From positions 12,100 to 76,099 of the forward strand of contig CAKUTI010000006.1 of NCBI GenBank assembly GCA_934691925.1: 64,000 nucleotides of DNA, read 5' to 3'. The stretch is from an uncultured Treponema sp. Its GTDB lineage: Bacteria > Spirochaetota > Spirochaetia > Treponematales > Treponemataceae. The notes beneath the pieces were generated by a model. The model was given only the letters and a program-made list of their open reading frames with translations. It searched no databases and was not told where the DNA came from. Shown one piece after another: positions 41,374-48,803 of the stretch (positions are counted from its first letter, which is position 1; every line of letters begins with the position of its first letter). A program made the translations under genes and the position numbers.

Positions 41374-43089
41374 TCAAAGCGAATTCAATGATTTTGATGA
41401 AATCGCCTGCATTTCAGGCACGCTCATATTCGAGAGAAGCTCTTTCACCTGCGTGATGAGCTTCGGACTCATGCTAAGGTCTCGGATTCCCATTCCTGCA
41501 AGAACAACAACCGAGTCTTTGCGGCTCGCCATTTCTCCGCACACAGCGCACGGAATTTTCGCGCTTTTTGCCTCGTTGATTGTGTGATGAATCAGACGCA
41601 GAACCGCAAGGTGAAATTCGTTGTAAAGCGGCGCAACATCCGCGTTTTCACGGTCAACGCCGATTGTGTACTGCGTAAGGTCGTTTGTTCCAATCGAGAA
41701 AAACGAGGAGACTTTTGCAAGGCAGTCCGCAATCATCGCCGCAGCCGCTGTCTCAACCATAATTCCAATCGGAATGTTCTCCTTGAAATTAACATTCTCG
41801 CTCTTTAATTCTTCCCGTGCTTTCTTTGCGATTTCAAGCGCCTGCTTTACTTGGTCAACGCTCGTTATCAAAGGAAGCATTATGTTCAGATTTCCGTAAA
41901 TGCTCGCCCTGTAAAGCGCGCGGAACTGTGTTTTCAGCTGCTGCGGATTTGCAAGGCTCAGCCTTATTGCGCGGAGCCCCATCAGAGGATTTTTCTCCTG
42001 CTTCGCGTTTCTGATTTCGTCCGAGCTGATTAGCTTGTCGCCGCCTGCGTCCAGAGTTCTGATTGTGACGGGCTTTCCTTGCATTGTTTCAAGGACTTTC
42101 TTGTAAGCCTGAAACTGAGATTCCTCGCTGAAAGCCGCCGCAGCCGCGTGAGTCTGGCTCATATTCGCGTTCGACTCGCTCATAAAAAGAAATTCAGTCC
42201 TGAAAAGCCCGATTCCGTCCGCGCCTTCTTTCATCGCGATTTCCGCTTCCTCAACAGTTCCGATGTTTGCGTAAAGATGGAATCTCTCGCCGTCCGCCGA
42301 CATTGCAGGAAGATTCCTGTATTTTTTGAGCTTTTCCGCGTGCTCTTTCGCGTTTTTGATTTTTATCTCGTATTCTTTGATTGCCGCGTCGTCAGGCTCG
42401 TTGATGACTTCGCCTGAGTCTCCGTCAACAATGATTTCCGTGCCATTTTTAACTTCGCTTGTGATATCCTCGAGCGCGAAAACCGCCGGAATTCCGTAGT
42501 TCCGCGCGAGAATTCCAACGTGCGACGAAACTCCGCCTTCTGTGAGCGCAAGCCCCGCGATTCTTCGCTTTGAAAGAATGATTGTGTCGCTCGGATTCAT
42601 CGTTTTTGCGACAATCACGGCTCCGTCCGGAACGTTTTCAATATTGAAAGGATGAAAATCCAGCAAGTCGTCAAGAACACGTCCGAAAATATCGCAGATG
42701 TCCTGAGCGCGCTCGGCAAGATAGTCGTTTCCGCTTGAACGGAGCTTTTCCGCGTAATCCTCGGTTTTCTGGTTTAAGATGTATGCGATTGGAAAGTCGG
42801 AATTCTCAAAAGTCCGCCTTACGTCTCCGAGAAATTCAGGGTCTTGAAGCATTAAATAGTAGGTTTCGAAAATTTCAGACTGGACTTTGTCGTTTTTTAC
42901 AGAATCAAGCTGGACTGCAACCTGCGCCGTAACGTTTTCGAGCGATTTGGAAAATTTTTCAAGCTCGCTCTCGTGCTCTGATTTTTTAATCGGCTTGCTT
43001 GGAATCACTCTTTTTTCTGATTCTGGCACAACAAACGCTTTTCCAATGCCAATTCCATTGGATGCTGAAATCCCGAATAATAAATTCAT
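41374..43089 (-). CDS. ptsI: PTS enzyme I (PEP-protein phosphotransferase)
   Basis: A 571-residue enzyme I that passes phosphate from PEP to HPr. The phospho-histidine segment GGVSSHVGILARNYGIPAVF is near residue 188. The PEP-binding barrel shows IGLFRTEFLFM, IRTLDAGGDK, SIGTNDLTQYT and PCAVCGEMAS with the catalytic cysteine. ptsH is not adjacent, which is common in spirochaetes whose PTS serves regulation more than sugar uptake; that role is inferred. The promoter TTGACA-17-TAAACT ends 8 bases before the ATG, so the message is predicted to be leaderless. Confidence 0.95.
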   Translation of the reverse strand: MNLLFGISASNGIGIGKAFVVPESEKRVIPSKPIKKSEHESELEKFSKSLENVTAQVAVQLDSVKNDKVQSEIFETYYLMLQDPEFLGDVRRTFENSDFPIAYILNQKTEDYAEKLRSSGNDYLAERAQDICDIFGRVLDDLLDFHPFNIENVPDGAVIVAKTMNPSDTIILSKRRIAGLALTEGGVSSHVGILARNYGIPAVFALEDITSEVKNGTEIIVDGDSGEVINEPDDAAIKEYEIKIKNAKEHAEKLKKYRNLPAMSADGERFHLYANIGTVEEAEIAMKEGADGIGLFRTEFLFMSESNANMSQTHAAAAAFSEESQFQAYKKVLETMQGKPVTIRTLDAGGDKLISSDEIRNAKQEKNPLMGLRAIRLSLANPQQLKTQFRALYRASIYGNLNIMLPLITSVDQVKQALEIAKKAREELKSENVNFKENIPIGIMVETAAAAMIADCLAKVSSFFSIGTNDLTQYTIGVDRENADVAPLYNEFHLAVLRLIHHTINEAKSAKIPCAVCGEMASRKDSVVVLAGMGIRDLSMSPKLITQVKELLSNMSVPEMQAISSKSLNSL

Positions 43090-43097
43090 ACAACTAA

Positions 43098-43126
43098 AGT
43101 TTATTCTTATGTTAAGAAAATGTCAA
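43098..43126 (-). promoter_or_regulatory. Promoter of ptsI, leaderless type
   Basis: Minus strand: consensus TTGACA (43126-43121), 17-bp spacer, TAAACT (43103-43098), then 8 bases to the ATG at 43089. There is no Shine-Dalgarno sequence. Confidence 0.78.
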
Positions 43127-43139
43127 ATTCCGTTATGAT

Positions 43140-43168
43140 TTTACATTTTTCAGATATGGTTTTATAAT
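43140..43168 (+). promoter_or_regulatory. Promoter of rmuC, leaderless type
   Basis: TTTACA (43140-43145), 17-bp spacer, perfect TATAAT (43163-43168), then 8 bases to the ATG at 43177. It lies back to back with the ptsI promoter, the two -35 boxes being 13 bases apart. Confidence 0.8.
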
Positions 43169-43176
43169 TAAAAGAT

Positions 43177-44124
43177 ATGAAATTGAATTCCGTGATTTTG
43201 ATTTGTGCGATTGCGGCGGCTTTTATCATCTTGGTCGCGTTTTTGCTTTACAATTCCCAAAAAAATATGCGAGAGATGATGAAAATGATGAATTTTCAGA
43301 TGAACCAGAGCCAGGGAAACTTGAACAAGACTCTCGGACAGTCCGTCTCTGTAATCGGCGAGATTCAGCAGAAGCTCGGCTCGCTTGAAAACGCCACAAA
43401 AGAGATTCAGGAGATTGGAAAGGACATTTCCTCGCTTCAAAATATTTTGCTTTCTCCGAAACTGCGCGGAAACCTGGGCGAGTATTTTTTGTACGAGCTT
43501 TTGCGCGATGTTCTTCCAGCGGCGAACTACGAGGAGCAGCATTATTTCAAGGACGGAAGCGCAGTTGACGCGGTTGTGAGGCTCGGAAAATATTTTGTTC
43601 CGATTGACTCGAAATTTCCGATGGAAAGTTTTGCGCGCTTTATAAACGCTAAGGATTCTGAAATCAAGAAAAAATCCCGCTCCGAATTTTTAAAGTCAGT
43701 CAAGGCTAGAATCGACGAGATTTCAAAAAAATATATCCGGCCCGAGGAAGGAACTTTTGACTTTGCGCTTATGTACATTCCAGCCGAGAACGTTTACTAC
43801 GAGATTCTTGTGCGCGACAGCGAGAACGGCTCCGCGCTATTTAGCTACGCAATGTCGAAAAAAGTCGTGCCGGTTTCGCCAAGCACTTTCTACGCTTATC
43901 TGATGTCGATTTCGTTTGGTCTTAGAGGATACAAGATTGAGCAGCAGGCGCAGAAAATTGTTAGCGAGCTTTCCGCGCTCCAGAACAGCTTTTCCGCGTT
44001 TTGCGGAGATTTTGAGATTTTAGGAAAGCATTTGTCTAACGCCGCGGGAAAATACGGCGAGCTTGAAAAGCAGAGCGAGAAAATCAACGGAAAGCTTTCA
44101 TTTTTCGTCGAGCATCATTCTTAA
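43177..44124 (+). CDS. rmuC: RmuC-type DNA recombination protein
   Basis: A 315-residue RmuC, a family limiting inversions at short inverted repeats. One N-terminal membrane anchor (VILICAIAAAFIILVAFLLY) is followed by a coiled coil (about 30-90). The nuclease-like core shows LRGNLGEYFLYELLRDVLP near 100, DAVVRLGKYFVPIDSKFP near 130 and FALMYIPAENVYYE near 190. It is shorter than the E. coli protein, lacking part of the coiled coil. Its 3' end overlaps the convergent FliG-like gene by 27 bases. The window is rich in inverted repeats, the substrate class linked to RmuC. Confidence 0.9.
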   Translation: MKLNSVILICAIAAAFIILVAFLLYNSQKNMREMMKMMNFQMNQSQGNLNKTLGQSVSVIGEIQQKLGSLENATKEIQEIGKDISSLQNILLSPKLRGNLGEYFLYELLRDVLPAANYEEQHYFKDGSAVDAVVRLGKYFVPIDSKFPMESFARFINAKDSEIKKKSRSEFLKSVKARIDEISKKYIRPEEGTFDFALMYIPAENVYYEILVRDSENGSALFSYAMSKKVVPVSPSTFYAYLMSISFGLRGYKIEQQAQKIVSELSALQNSFSAFCGDFEILGKHLSNAAGKYGELEKQSEKINGKLSFFVEHHS

Positions 44125-44475
44125 GATTTGCGCAAGCTGCTTCGGGTCTTCTGTTGAAATTTTGCTCGCTTTTTTTTCGCTTGGCGTAAGATGCGGAATT
44201 TCGCGGTAGATTCTGCGCATTTTTCCGTAGTTTGCGGCTTCCTCGAGAACTGAATTCTCGCGCATAACATGAAGCTGGTTGTGCGGATTGAATTCTCCAA
44301 GATTCCGCATCGCCTTGCTGATTGCCGTAACTTGCGCGTCCGAAAGATTCAAGTGGGAAAGAACCGCGCGGCTCGCGTCAACTCCGATTTCGCCGAGAAA
44401 AATTGCGGCTTTCTGAAATCCGCCGAGTTTTGGAAGCGAAGGCAATTCGCCGTCTGTCTTGATAAATCCTGCCAT
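44098..44475 (-). CDS. Short FliG N-domain-like protein
   Basis: A 125-residue protein whose residues 20-62 read like the FliG N-terminal domain (GGFQKAAIFLGEIGVDASRA, then LSHLNLSDAQVTAISKAMRNLG). The middle and C-terminal FliG domains that bind FliM and MotA are absent. The rest is basic and helical. It could bind the FliF ring or another membrane ring as a partial switch protein, or the likeness could be a general helical motif. It overlaps the 3' end of rmuC and follows the ABC fusion gene by 43 bases. Confidence 0.6.
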   Translation of the reverse strand: MAGFIKTDGELPSLPKLGGFQKAAIFLGEIGVDASRAVLSHLNLSDAQVTAISKAMRNLGEFNPHNQLHVMRENSVLEEAANYGKMRRIYREIPHLTPSEKKASKISTEDPKQLAQILRMMLDEK

Positions 44476-44518
44476 AAAAATCCGCCGAAAAAATTTTTGA
44501 AAGATTATAGCATTTTTT

Positions 44519-45970
44519 CTATAAGATTGCAGAGATTTTTTTGGTTTGAAGCGGCTCGCCTTCCATTTCGATTATTTTGTCTGAAAGCGATTCTGCCTCG
44601 TCTTTCTGATGCGTCACAAAAATTACTGTGCGCGGATTTTCGCGCAAAAGCGATTTCAATGTTTCTTCAAGCGATTTTTTGATTTTTTCATCGAGAGACT
44701 GAAAAGCCTCGTCCAAAAGCAGAACCGGCTTTGGAAAAGCGAACGCGCGCGCCATTGCGACACGCTGCTTTTCTCCGCCGCTTAAATTTTGCGTCTTGTC
44801 GCCGAGCCTGGAAGAAAGCCCAGCCGCGCCGAGATATTTTAAAGCGAGATATTCCGCATCTCTTTCTGGAAGAATGTTATTTAATGGAAGAAAAACGTTT
44901 TCAAAAACCGTGAGAGTAGGCAAAAGACGCGGCTCTTGAAAAAGGAACGAGACTTCAAACCGGCTTGCAATCCAGTTTAGAAGCGTTGTTTTTCCGCTTC
45001 CGCTCGGGGCAAGAATCGCCGTGGTTTTTCCTGACTCAAATTTTATGCTGAAATCTTTGAAAAGCTGCTTTTCGCCTTTTTTTATGGAAAGATTTTTGAT
45101 TTCAAGCGGGAACGGGCTAGGGACTGTAGCCGCGCCGGAGGCGGCCACTGGACTGAGCGGAGCGAGGGAAGCGGCTGGAGCGAGAGCGGAATGGCGAAAG
45201 CCCCGACCCGCAGGGTAGCCTCCAGAAGTTATTTTGCTGAAAAATTTTTGGAATGTGAATTTTAAGGCTTTTTCGGACAAAAACGAGAGCAGAACGAGAA
45301 CGATTGTTGCAGCCAAGACCGACGGGCTTTCAAGATGAACCTGCGCGCTTTGAAGAAATGCTCCAAGCGCGTTTTTTGGAACGCTAAGAACTTCCGCCGC
45401 CGCCACGACTTTCCAAGACATTCCAAGCGAGGAGAAAATTCCGCTTTCTAAAAACGGCTTTAGCTTTGGAAGAAAAATAAAACGGATTTTCTGTGTTTTT
45501 GTGAGTCCGAAGACTTTTGCCATGAAGAAAAGTTTTTTGTCGTCCTCGGAAAATTCGAATCCTGATGAAACTGCGCTTGTCATAACGGGAAATCCCATAA
45601 GAAACGCGCTGAAAACCGGCACAAAATTTGAGTTGAAAGCAAAAATCGCAAGAAGAATGAACGAGACGACCGGAACTGAGCGTATTACGGCGAGAGGAAA
45701 GCTCAAAAACGCTTTGAAAGACGGAAAAATTCCTGACAAAATGCCAGCCGTGCTTCCAAAAACGAGAATCAGAAAAAAGCCGGCTAAAACGCGCAGAAAA
45801 GAGAATCCCGCTCCGCTCCAGAACGAAAGTTTTGTGCAAAGCGAGAAAAGCCGCGCTAAAGTCGCCGTGAAAGTCGGAAAAATTATCGGATTTGCGACAA
45901 TCAGCGCGGCAATCTGCCAGAGAAGAACGAGGACTGCCGCGGAAAGCAAGTGGAGCAGGGGAGACTTCAT
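44519..45970 (-). CDS. ABC transporter permease-ATPase fusion (NitT/TauT type)
   Basis: A 483-residue fusion. Residues 1-245 are a permease with about six membrane helices and an EAA-like loop (SSLGMSWKVVAAAEVLS). Residues 290-483 are an ATPase with Walker A LAPSGSGKTTLLN, Q-loop LFQEPRLLPTLT, signature NLSGGEKQRVAMARA, Walker B VLLLDEAFQSLD and switch VTHQKDEA. The linker (about 248-288: SGGYPAGRGFRHS to AATVPSPFP) is encoded by a GC-rich stretch, 45118-45228, like an intergenic repeat. In relatives SsuB and SsuC are separate proteins. The binding protein is 31 bases upstream. Substrate unknown. Confidence 0.9.
   Translation of the reverse strand: MKSPLLHLLSAAVLVLLWQIAALIVANPIIFPTFTATLARLFSLCTKLSFWSGAGFSFLRVLAGFFLILVFGSTAGILSGIFPSFKAFLSFPLAVIRSVPVVSFILLAIFAFNSNFVPVFSAFLMGFPVMTSAVSSGFEFSEDDKKLFFMAKVFGLTKTQKIRFIFLPKLKPFLESGIFSSLGMSWKVVAAAEVLSVPKNALGAFLQSAQVHLESPSVLAATIVLVLLSFLSEKALKFTFQKFFSKITSGGYPAGRGFRHSALAPAASLAPLSPVAASGAATVPSPFPLEIKNLSIKKGEKQLFKDFSIKFESGKTTAILAPSGSGKTTLLNWIASRFEVSFLFQEPRLLPTLTVFENVFLPLNNILPERDAEYLALKYLGAAGLSSRLGDKTQNLSGGEKQRVAMARAFAFPKPVLLLDEAFQSLDEKIKKSLEETLKSLLRENPRTVIFVTHQKDEAESLSDKIIEMEGEPLQTKKISAIL
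45118..45228. repeat. GC-rich repeat-like insert encoding the fusion linker
   Basis: This stretch is much GC-richer than the genes around it and consists of GCCGCGCC, AGCGGAGCGAGG and GGCGAAAGCC blocks similar in style to 7622-7775. It lies exactly at the junction of the permease and ATPase halves and is read in frame as an Ala/Pro/Ser/Gly-rich linker. Confidence 0.55.
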
Positions 45971-46001
45971 TTTTTCATATTCTTGTCAAGTTGCAAGTTT
46001 G

Positions 46002-47057
46002 TCATTTTGCGCCAAAGTAGAATTCGTCTGACGGAAGCTTTCCGCCGACTGATTCCGGGGCGTTTTCAAGAAAAATCGAAAGAAGCGACTCGATTTCCGT
46101 TCTGCCGTCTGCCGCATTTTTCCAAGTAAAAGCCGCGTTCGGAATCGCTTTTTCAACGATTTTCGCGTTTAGGCCAAGATTGTTTTTTTCTGCAAGCGCG
46201 CCTGTGTGCGAAGGATTTTTTACCGTCCATTCAAAAGCCTGCTTGTAAGCCTGAATGAATTTTTCGACCGTGCTTTTGTTCGATTTTGCGAATTTCGCGT
46301 TTGCGACGAGAAGAGTCATCGGGTAAGAGCCGCCGTTTTGATGCGCGAAAAGCTGCTGGATGTCCAAAACACGCTTCACGTCTGGAGATTTTATTTCGGC
46401 AACGGTTGCGAAAGGCTCAGGAACGAGCGCGTATTCAATCTTGTCTGAAATCAGAGCCGCCGCAATGTTCGCGTTTGGAATGGAAAAGTCGAGCGTTACG
46501 GCGTTTTCTTGCTTGTCCAGATTTTCTGAATCATTCGAAAGTTTCAAGTCCTGCGAATCGCTTGGGATTTGCGAATTAAGGTTCACTGGAATATTTTGTT
46601 TTGAAAGAAGATATTTGAGCATATATTCCGGAGTCGCTCCTTGTCCCGCACATTGAACCGTTTTTCCGCGGAGAGATTCCAGCGTGTGCGTGCCGGATTT
46701 TTTTGAAATCACAAAGAGATTTCCGTTTCCCGTGATTCCAAGACAGACGACAGCGCCGTTTCCAGCGTTGAAAACTTTTGCCGCGGCGTTCGGCGGAAGA
46801 AATCCTATGTCGATTTCGCCTTTCAAAAGCTTTGGAAGCTCGGTCTGCGCGGAAGTGAAATTTTCAAAAGTCAAATTCTTGATTCCGAAACTGTCTTTGT
46901 TTTCTATTAAATATGCGCACGGAATTCCAGAAGGTCCGTTCAGAACGCCAGCGCGAACTTGCTTTGGAGCCGCGCCCGCCGTGAACGACGAAAAGCAGGC
47001 GAGCGCGAAAGCAAAAGCGAGCGGAAGTTTCCTAAATCCTGTTTTTTTAGATTTCAT
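46002..47057 (-). CDS. ABC transporter substrate-binding protein (NitT/TauT type)
   Basis: A 351-residue periplasmic binding protein. A signal peptide is evident (KLPLAFAFALACFSSFTAGA, cleavage near residue 29). The two-lobed fold is recognisable by LLKGEIDIGFLPPNAAAKVF near 85, VQCAGQGATPEYMLKYLLS near 155 and KFIQAYKQAFEWTVKNP near 285. An unusual polar stretch near 165-190 rich in Ser, Asp and Asn interrupts the second lobe and may be a surface loop. It starts 2 bases after the hydrogenase stop and precedes the permease-ATPase fusion. It could bind a thiamine precursor, sulfonate or similar small molecule. Confidence 0.87.
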   Translation of the reverse strand: MKSKKTGFRKLPLAFAFALACFSSFTAGAAPKQVRAGVLNGPSGIPCAYLIENKDSFGIKNLTFENFTSAQTELPKLLKGEIDIGFLPPNAAAKVFNAGNGAVVCLGITGNGNLFVISKKSGTHTLESLRGKTVQCAGQGATPEYMLKYLLSKQNIPVNLNSQIPSDSQDLKLSNDSENLDKQENAVTLDFSIPNANIAAALISDKIEYALVPEPFATVAEIKSPDVKRVLDIQQLFAHQNGGSYPMTLLVANAKFAKSNKSTVEKFIQAYKQAFEWTVKNPSHTGALAEKNNLGLNAKIVEKAIPNAAFTWKNAADGRTEIESLLSIFLENAPESVGGKLPSDEFYFGAK

Positions 47058-47059
47058 TT

Positions 47060-48592
47060 TCAGTTTCCTTCCCGCGCGATTTCGTCCATGTCCGCTTTCT
47101 GCGGAATCCCGCTATCATCAGGCTTTGTTCCCGCATTCGCGTAGAGCATCAAAAGTCCGTTTCCGAGCTTCGGATTTGTGATTACGCTCGGTCCTCCAAT
47201 GCAGCCGCCCTCGCAAGCCATGACTTCGATAAGGTTAGGGCAGTTTTCCGGGGCGGGAATTTTTCCTGCGTTGATTTGCCCGTAGCCAGCAAGAATTTTC
47301 ATTCCTGCTTTGTCGAGTCCGTTGATTACAGCCGGGCGCAAAATGCTTTTGTCTTTGAGCCTTAGCCGCACGCTTTCCGCGACTCCGCCAGTCTTCGCGA
47401 AATTTCTTCCTGAAACTGTCGGAACGTATTTTTCCGCTCGGACCGGAGCGTTTTTGATTTCGATATTTTTTGCGGTGAAAAGCGCGTCAACTTCCTCAAC
47501 CGAAAGAACGTAGTCGATAATTTCTGAGTCAAAGCCTTCCCGCCGTTTTGCAAGGCACGGCCCGATAAAGACTGTAATGCAGTCCGGGTCGGCTTTCTTT
47601 GCGACTTCGCCTGTGTAAATCATCGGGGATTTTGTTTCTGAGATGCAAGGCGCAAGCTCCGGCACGTGGATTTTTACCGCGCGAACGTAAGCCGGGCAGC
47701 AGCTAGTTGTCATCATCTTGTCGCCGCGCTCCATTCTTTCCTTGAATTCTGCAGCTTCCTTGTCCGCAGTGATGTCGGCTCCAAGCGCGACTTCCCAGAC
47801 TTTCGCAAATCCTGCCTGAAGCAGCGCTCCTTCAAGCTGGCCTGGCTTTGTTCCTTTAAATTGCGCTCCGATTGCAGGCGCGTACATCGCCACGACTTTC
47901 TCGCCGTTCATAATATGCTTTATAACGTCAAAAAGCTGAGATTTTCCCATCATCGCGCTGAACGGACAGCTTGACATGCACTTTCCGCAGAAAATGCACT
48001 TGTCGTAGTCGATTGTCTCTTTTCCGTCTGTTCCTTTTGAGATTGCTCCAACCGGGCAGGCTTCCTCGCACGGAACAACGGTCTTTATAATAGCGTGGTA
48101 AGGGCAGTTCTGGGCGCAAAGTCCGCAGCTTATGCATTTTTGATAGTCGATTCTTGCCCTGTCTGTAACTTCAATCGCCTTTTTTGGGCAGTTCACCTTG
48201 CATGGGCGGGCAAGGCAGGCTTGGCACGCGTCTGTCGGAAAATAATGCGGCTTTACGCAGGCGTGGCACGCGCTCTGAATCATCGTGAGCATCGGCCAAG
48301 TCGGCTTTTCGCGCTCGTATGCTTCCTTAACATATTCAGCAAGAGGCTTTTTCGGGTCGTAGTCCTCAACAGAGTGCCCAAGATTCGCGACAATTCTCGT
48401 GCGCACAATATCGCGGTCCTCTTCAAGATTTTTTCTGATTGGAACAGAGCCGTCAGGAATCAGCGCAAGCGGAATTTTCTCGATTTCGTCCGCCGTTTCT
48501 GGAGACAAAAGTTTTCCTTCAAGCTCCAGCCGCGCCATTTCAACCAAAATATCTTTTTTAAGCGCGGCAGCGTTGTTGTTAGTGTTTAGCAT
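47060..48592 (-). CDS. Monomeric [FeFe]-hydrogenase-like protein
   Basis: A 510-residue iron-sulfur enzyme. The N-terminal half has cysteine clusters for several [4Fe-4S] centres: CHACVKPH, CQACLARPCKVNC, CISCGLCAQNCP and CIFCGKCMSSCP (residues 110-215). The H-cluster motifs follow: TSCCPAYV near 297, FIGPCLAKR near 345 and VMACEGGCIGGP near 460. These variants (AYV rather than GWV, GPC rather than MPC) point to the group B hydrogenases of anaerobes rather than the classical group A enzymes. It may evolve or sense H2. A GGAGGTG ribosome site precedes the ATG, and a TATAAT box is at 48626-48631. Confidence 0.88.
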   Translation of the reverse strand: MLNTNNNAAALKKDILVEMARLELEGKLLSPETADEIEKIPLALIPDGSVPIRKNLEEDRDIVRTRIVANLGHSVEDYDPKKPLAEYVKEAYEREKPTWPMLTMIQSACHACVKPHYFPTDACQACLARPCKVNCPKKAIEVTDRARIDYQKCISCGLCAQNCPYHAIIKTVVPCEEACPVGAISKGTDGKETIDYDKCIFCGKCMSSCPFSAMMGKSQLFDVIKHIMNGEKVVAMYAPAIGAQFKGTKPGQLEGALLQAGFAKVWEVALGADITADKEAAEFKERMERGDKMMTTSCCPAYVRAVKIHVPELAPCISETKSPMIYTGEVAKKADPDCITVFIGPCLAKRREGFDSEIIDYVLSVEEVDALFTAKNIEIKNAPVRAEKYVPTVSGRNFAKTGGVAESVRLRLKDKSILRPAVINGLDKAGMKILAGYGQINAGKIPAPENCPNLIEVMACEGGCIGGPSVITNPKLGNGLLMLYANAGTKPDDSGIPQKADMDEIAREGN

Positions 48593-48625
48593 AATCGCAC
48601 CTCCGAGTTACTGTTTTCAGGCACG

Positions 48626-48631
48626 ATTATA
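48626..48631 (-). promoter_or_regulatory. -10 box of the hydrogenase-ABC operon
   Basis: TATAAT on the minus strand, 33 bases before the hydrogenase ATG. The -35 at the right distance (CAAACA) is weak. The leader is of normal length with a strong ribosome site. Confidence 0.5.
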
Positions 48632-48668
48632 TCACGTTTCGTTTTCGTTGTTTGCATTTTGTTTATAG

Positions 48669-48780
48669 ATTCCGAAACTAAGCGAGCGGCAAAACTGCGT
48701 GGTCAAAGACCACAAGTTCGTAATGACTTGCTTTTACGAGAAAAGCCGAGTTTCCACGGCTGGAAACTTTAATGCAAAAA
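48669..48780. repeat. Dispersed hairpin element
   Basis: AACTGCGTGGTCAAAGACC, continuing as ACAAGTTC and then AATGAC, spans 48693-48727 and recurs at 52909-52942 with one indel and one change. It contains the tight hairpin GTGGTC/GACCAC. TTCCGAAACTAAG before it resembles the element at 15490. A second hairpin GTTTCC/GGAAAC follows at about 48750. The region between the hydrogenase and FemAB genes holds no gene. Confidence 0.75.
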
Positions 48781-48803
48781 GAATTCGTCAGGACAGGATG
48801 TCC

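Noticed and set aside
48791-48803. Hairpin GGACA/TGTCC after the FemAB-like gene as a terminator
   Set aside because: The stem is five pairs with a 3-base loop and lacks a T-run on the minus strand.
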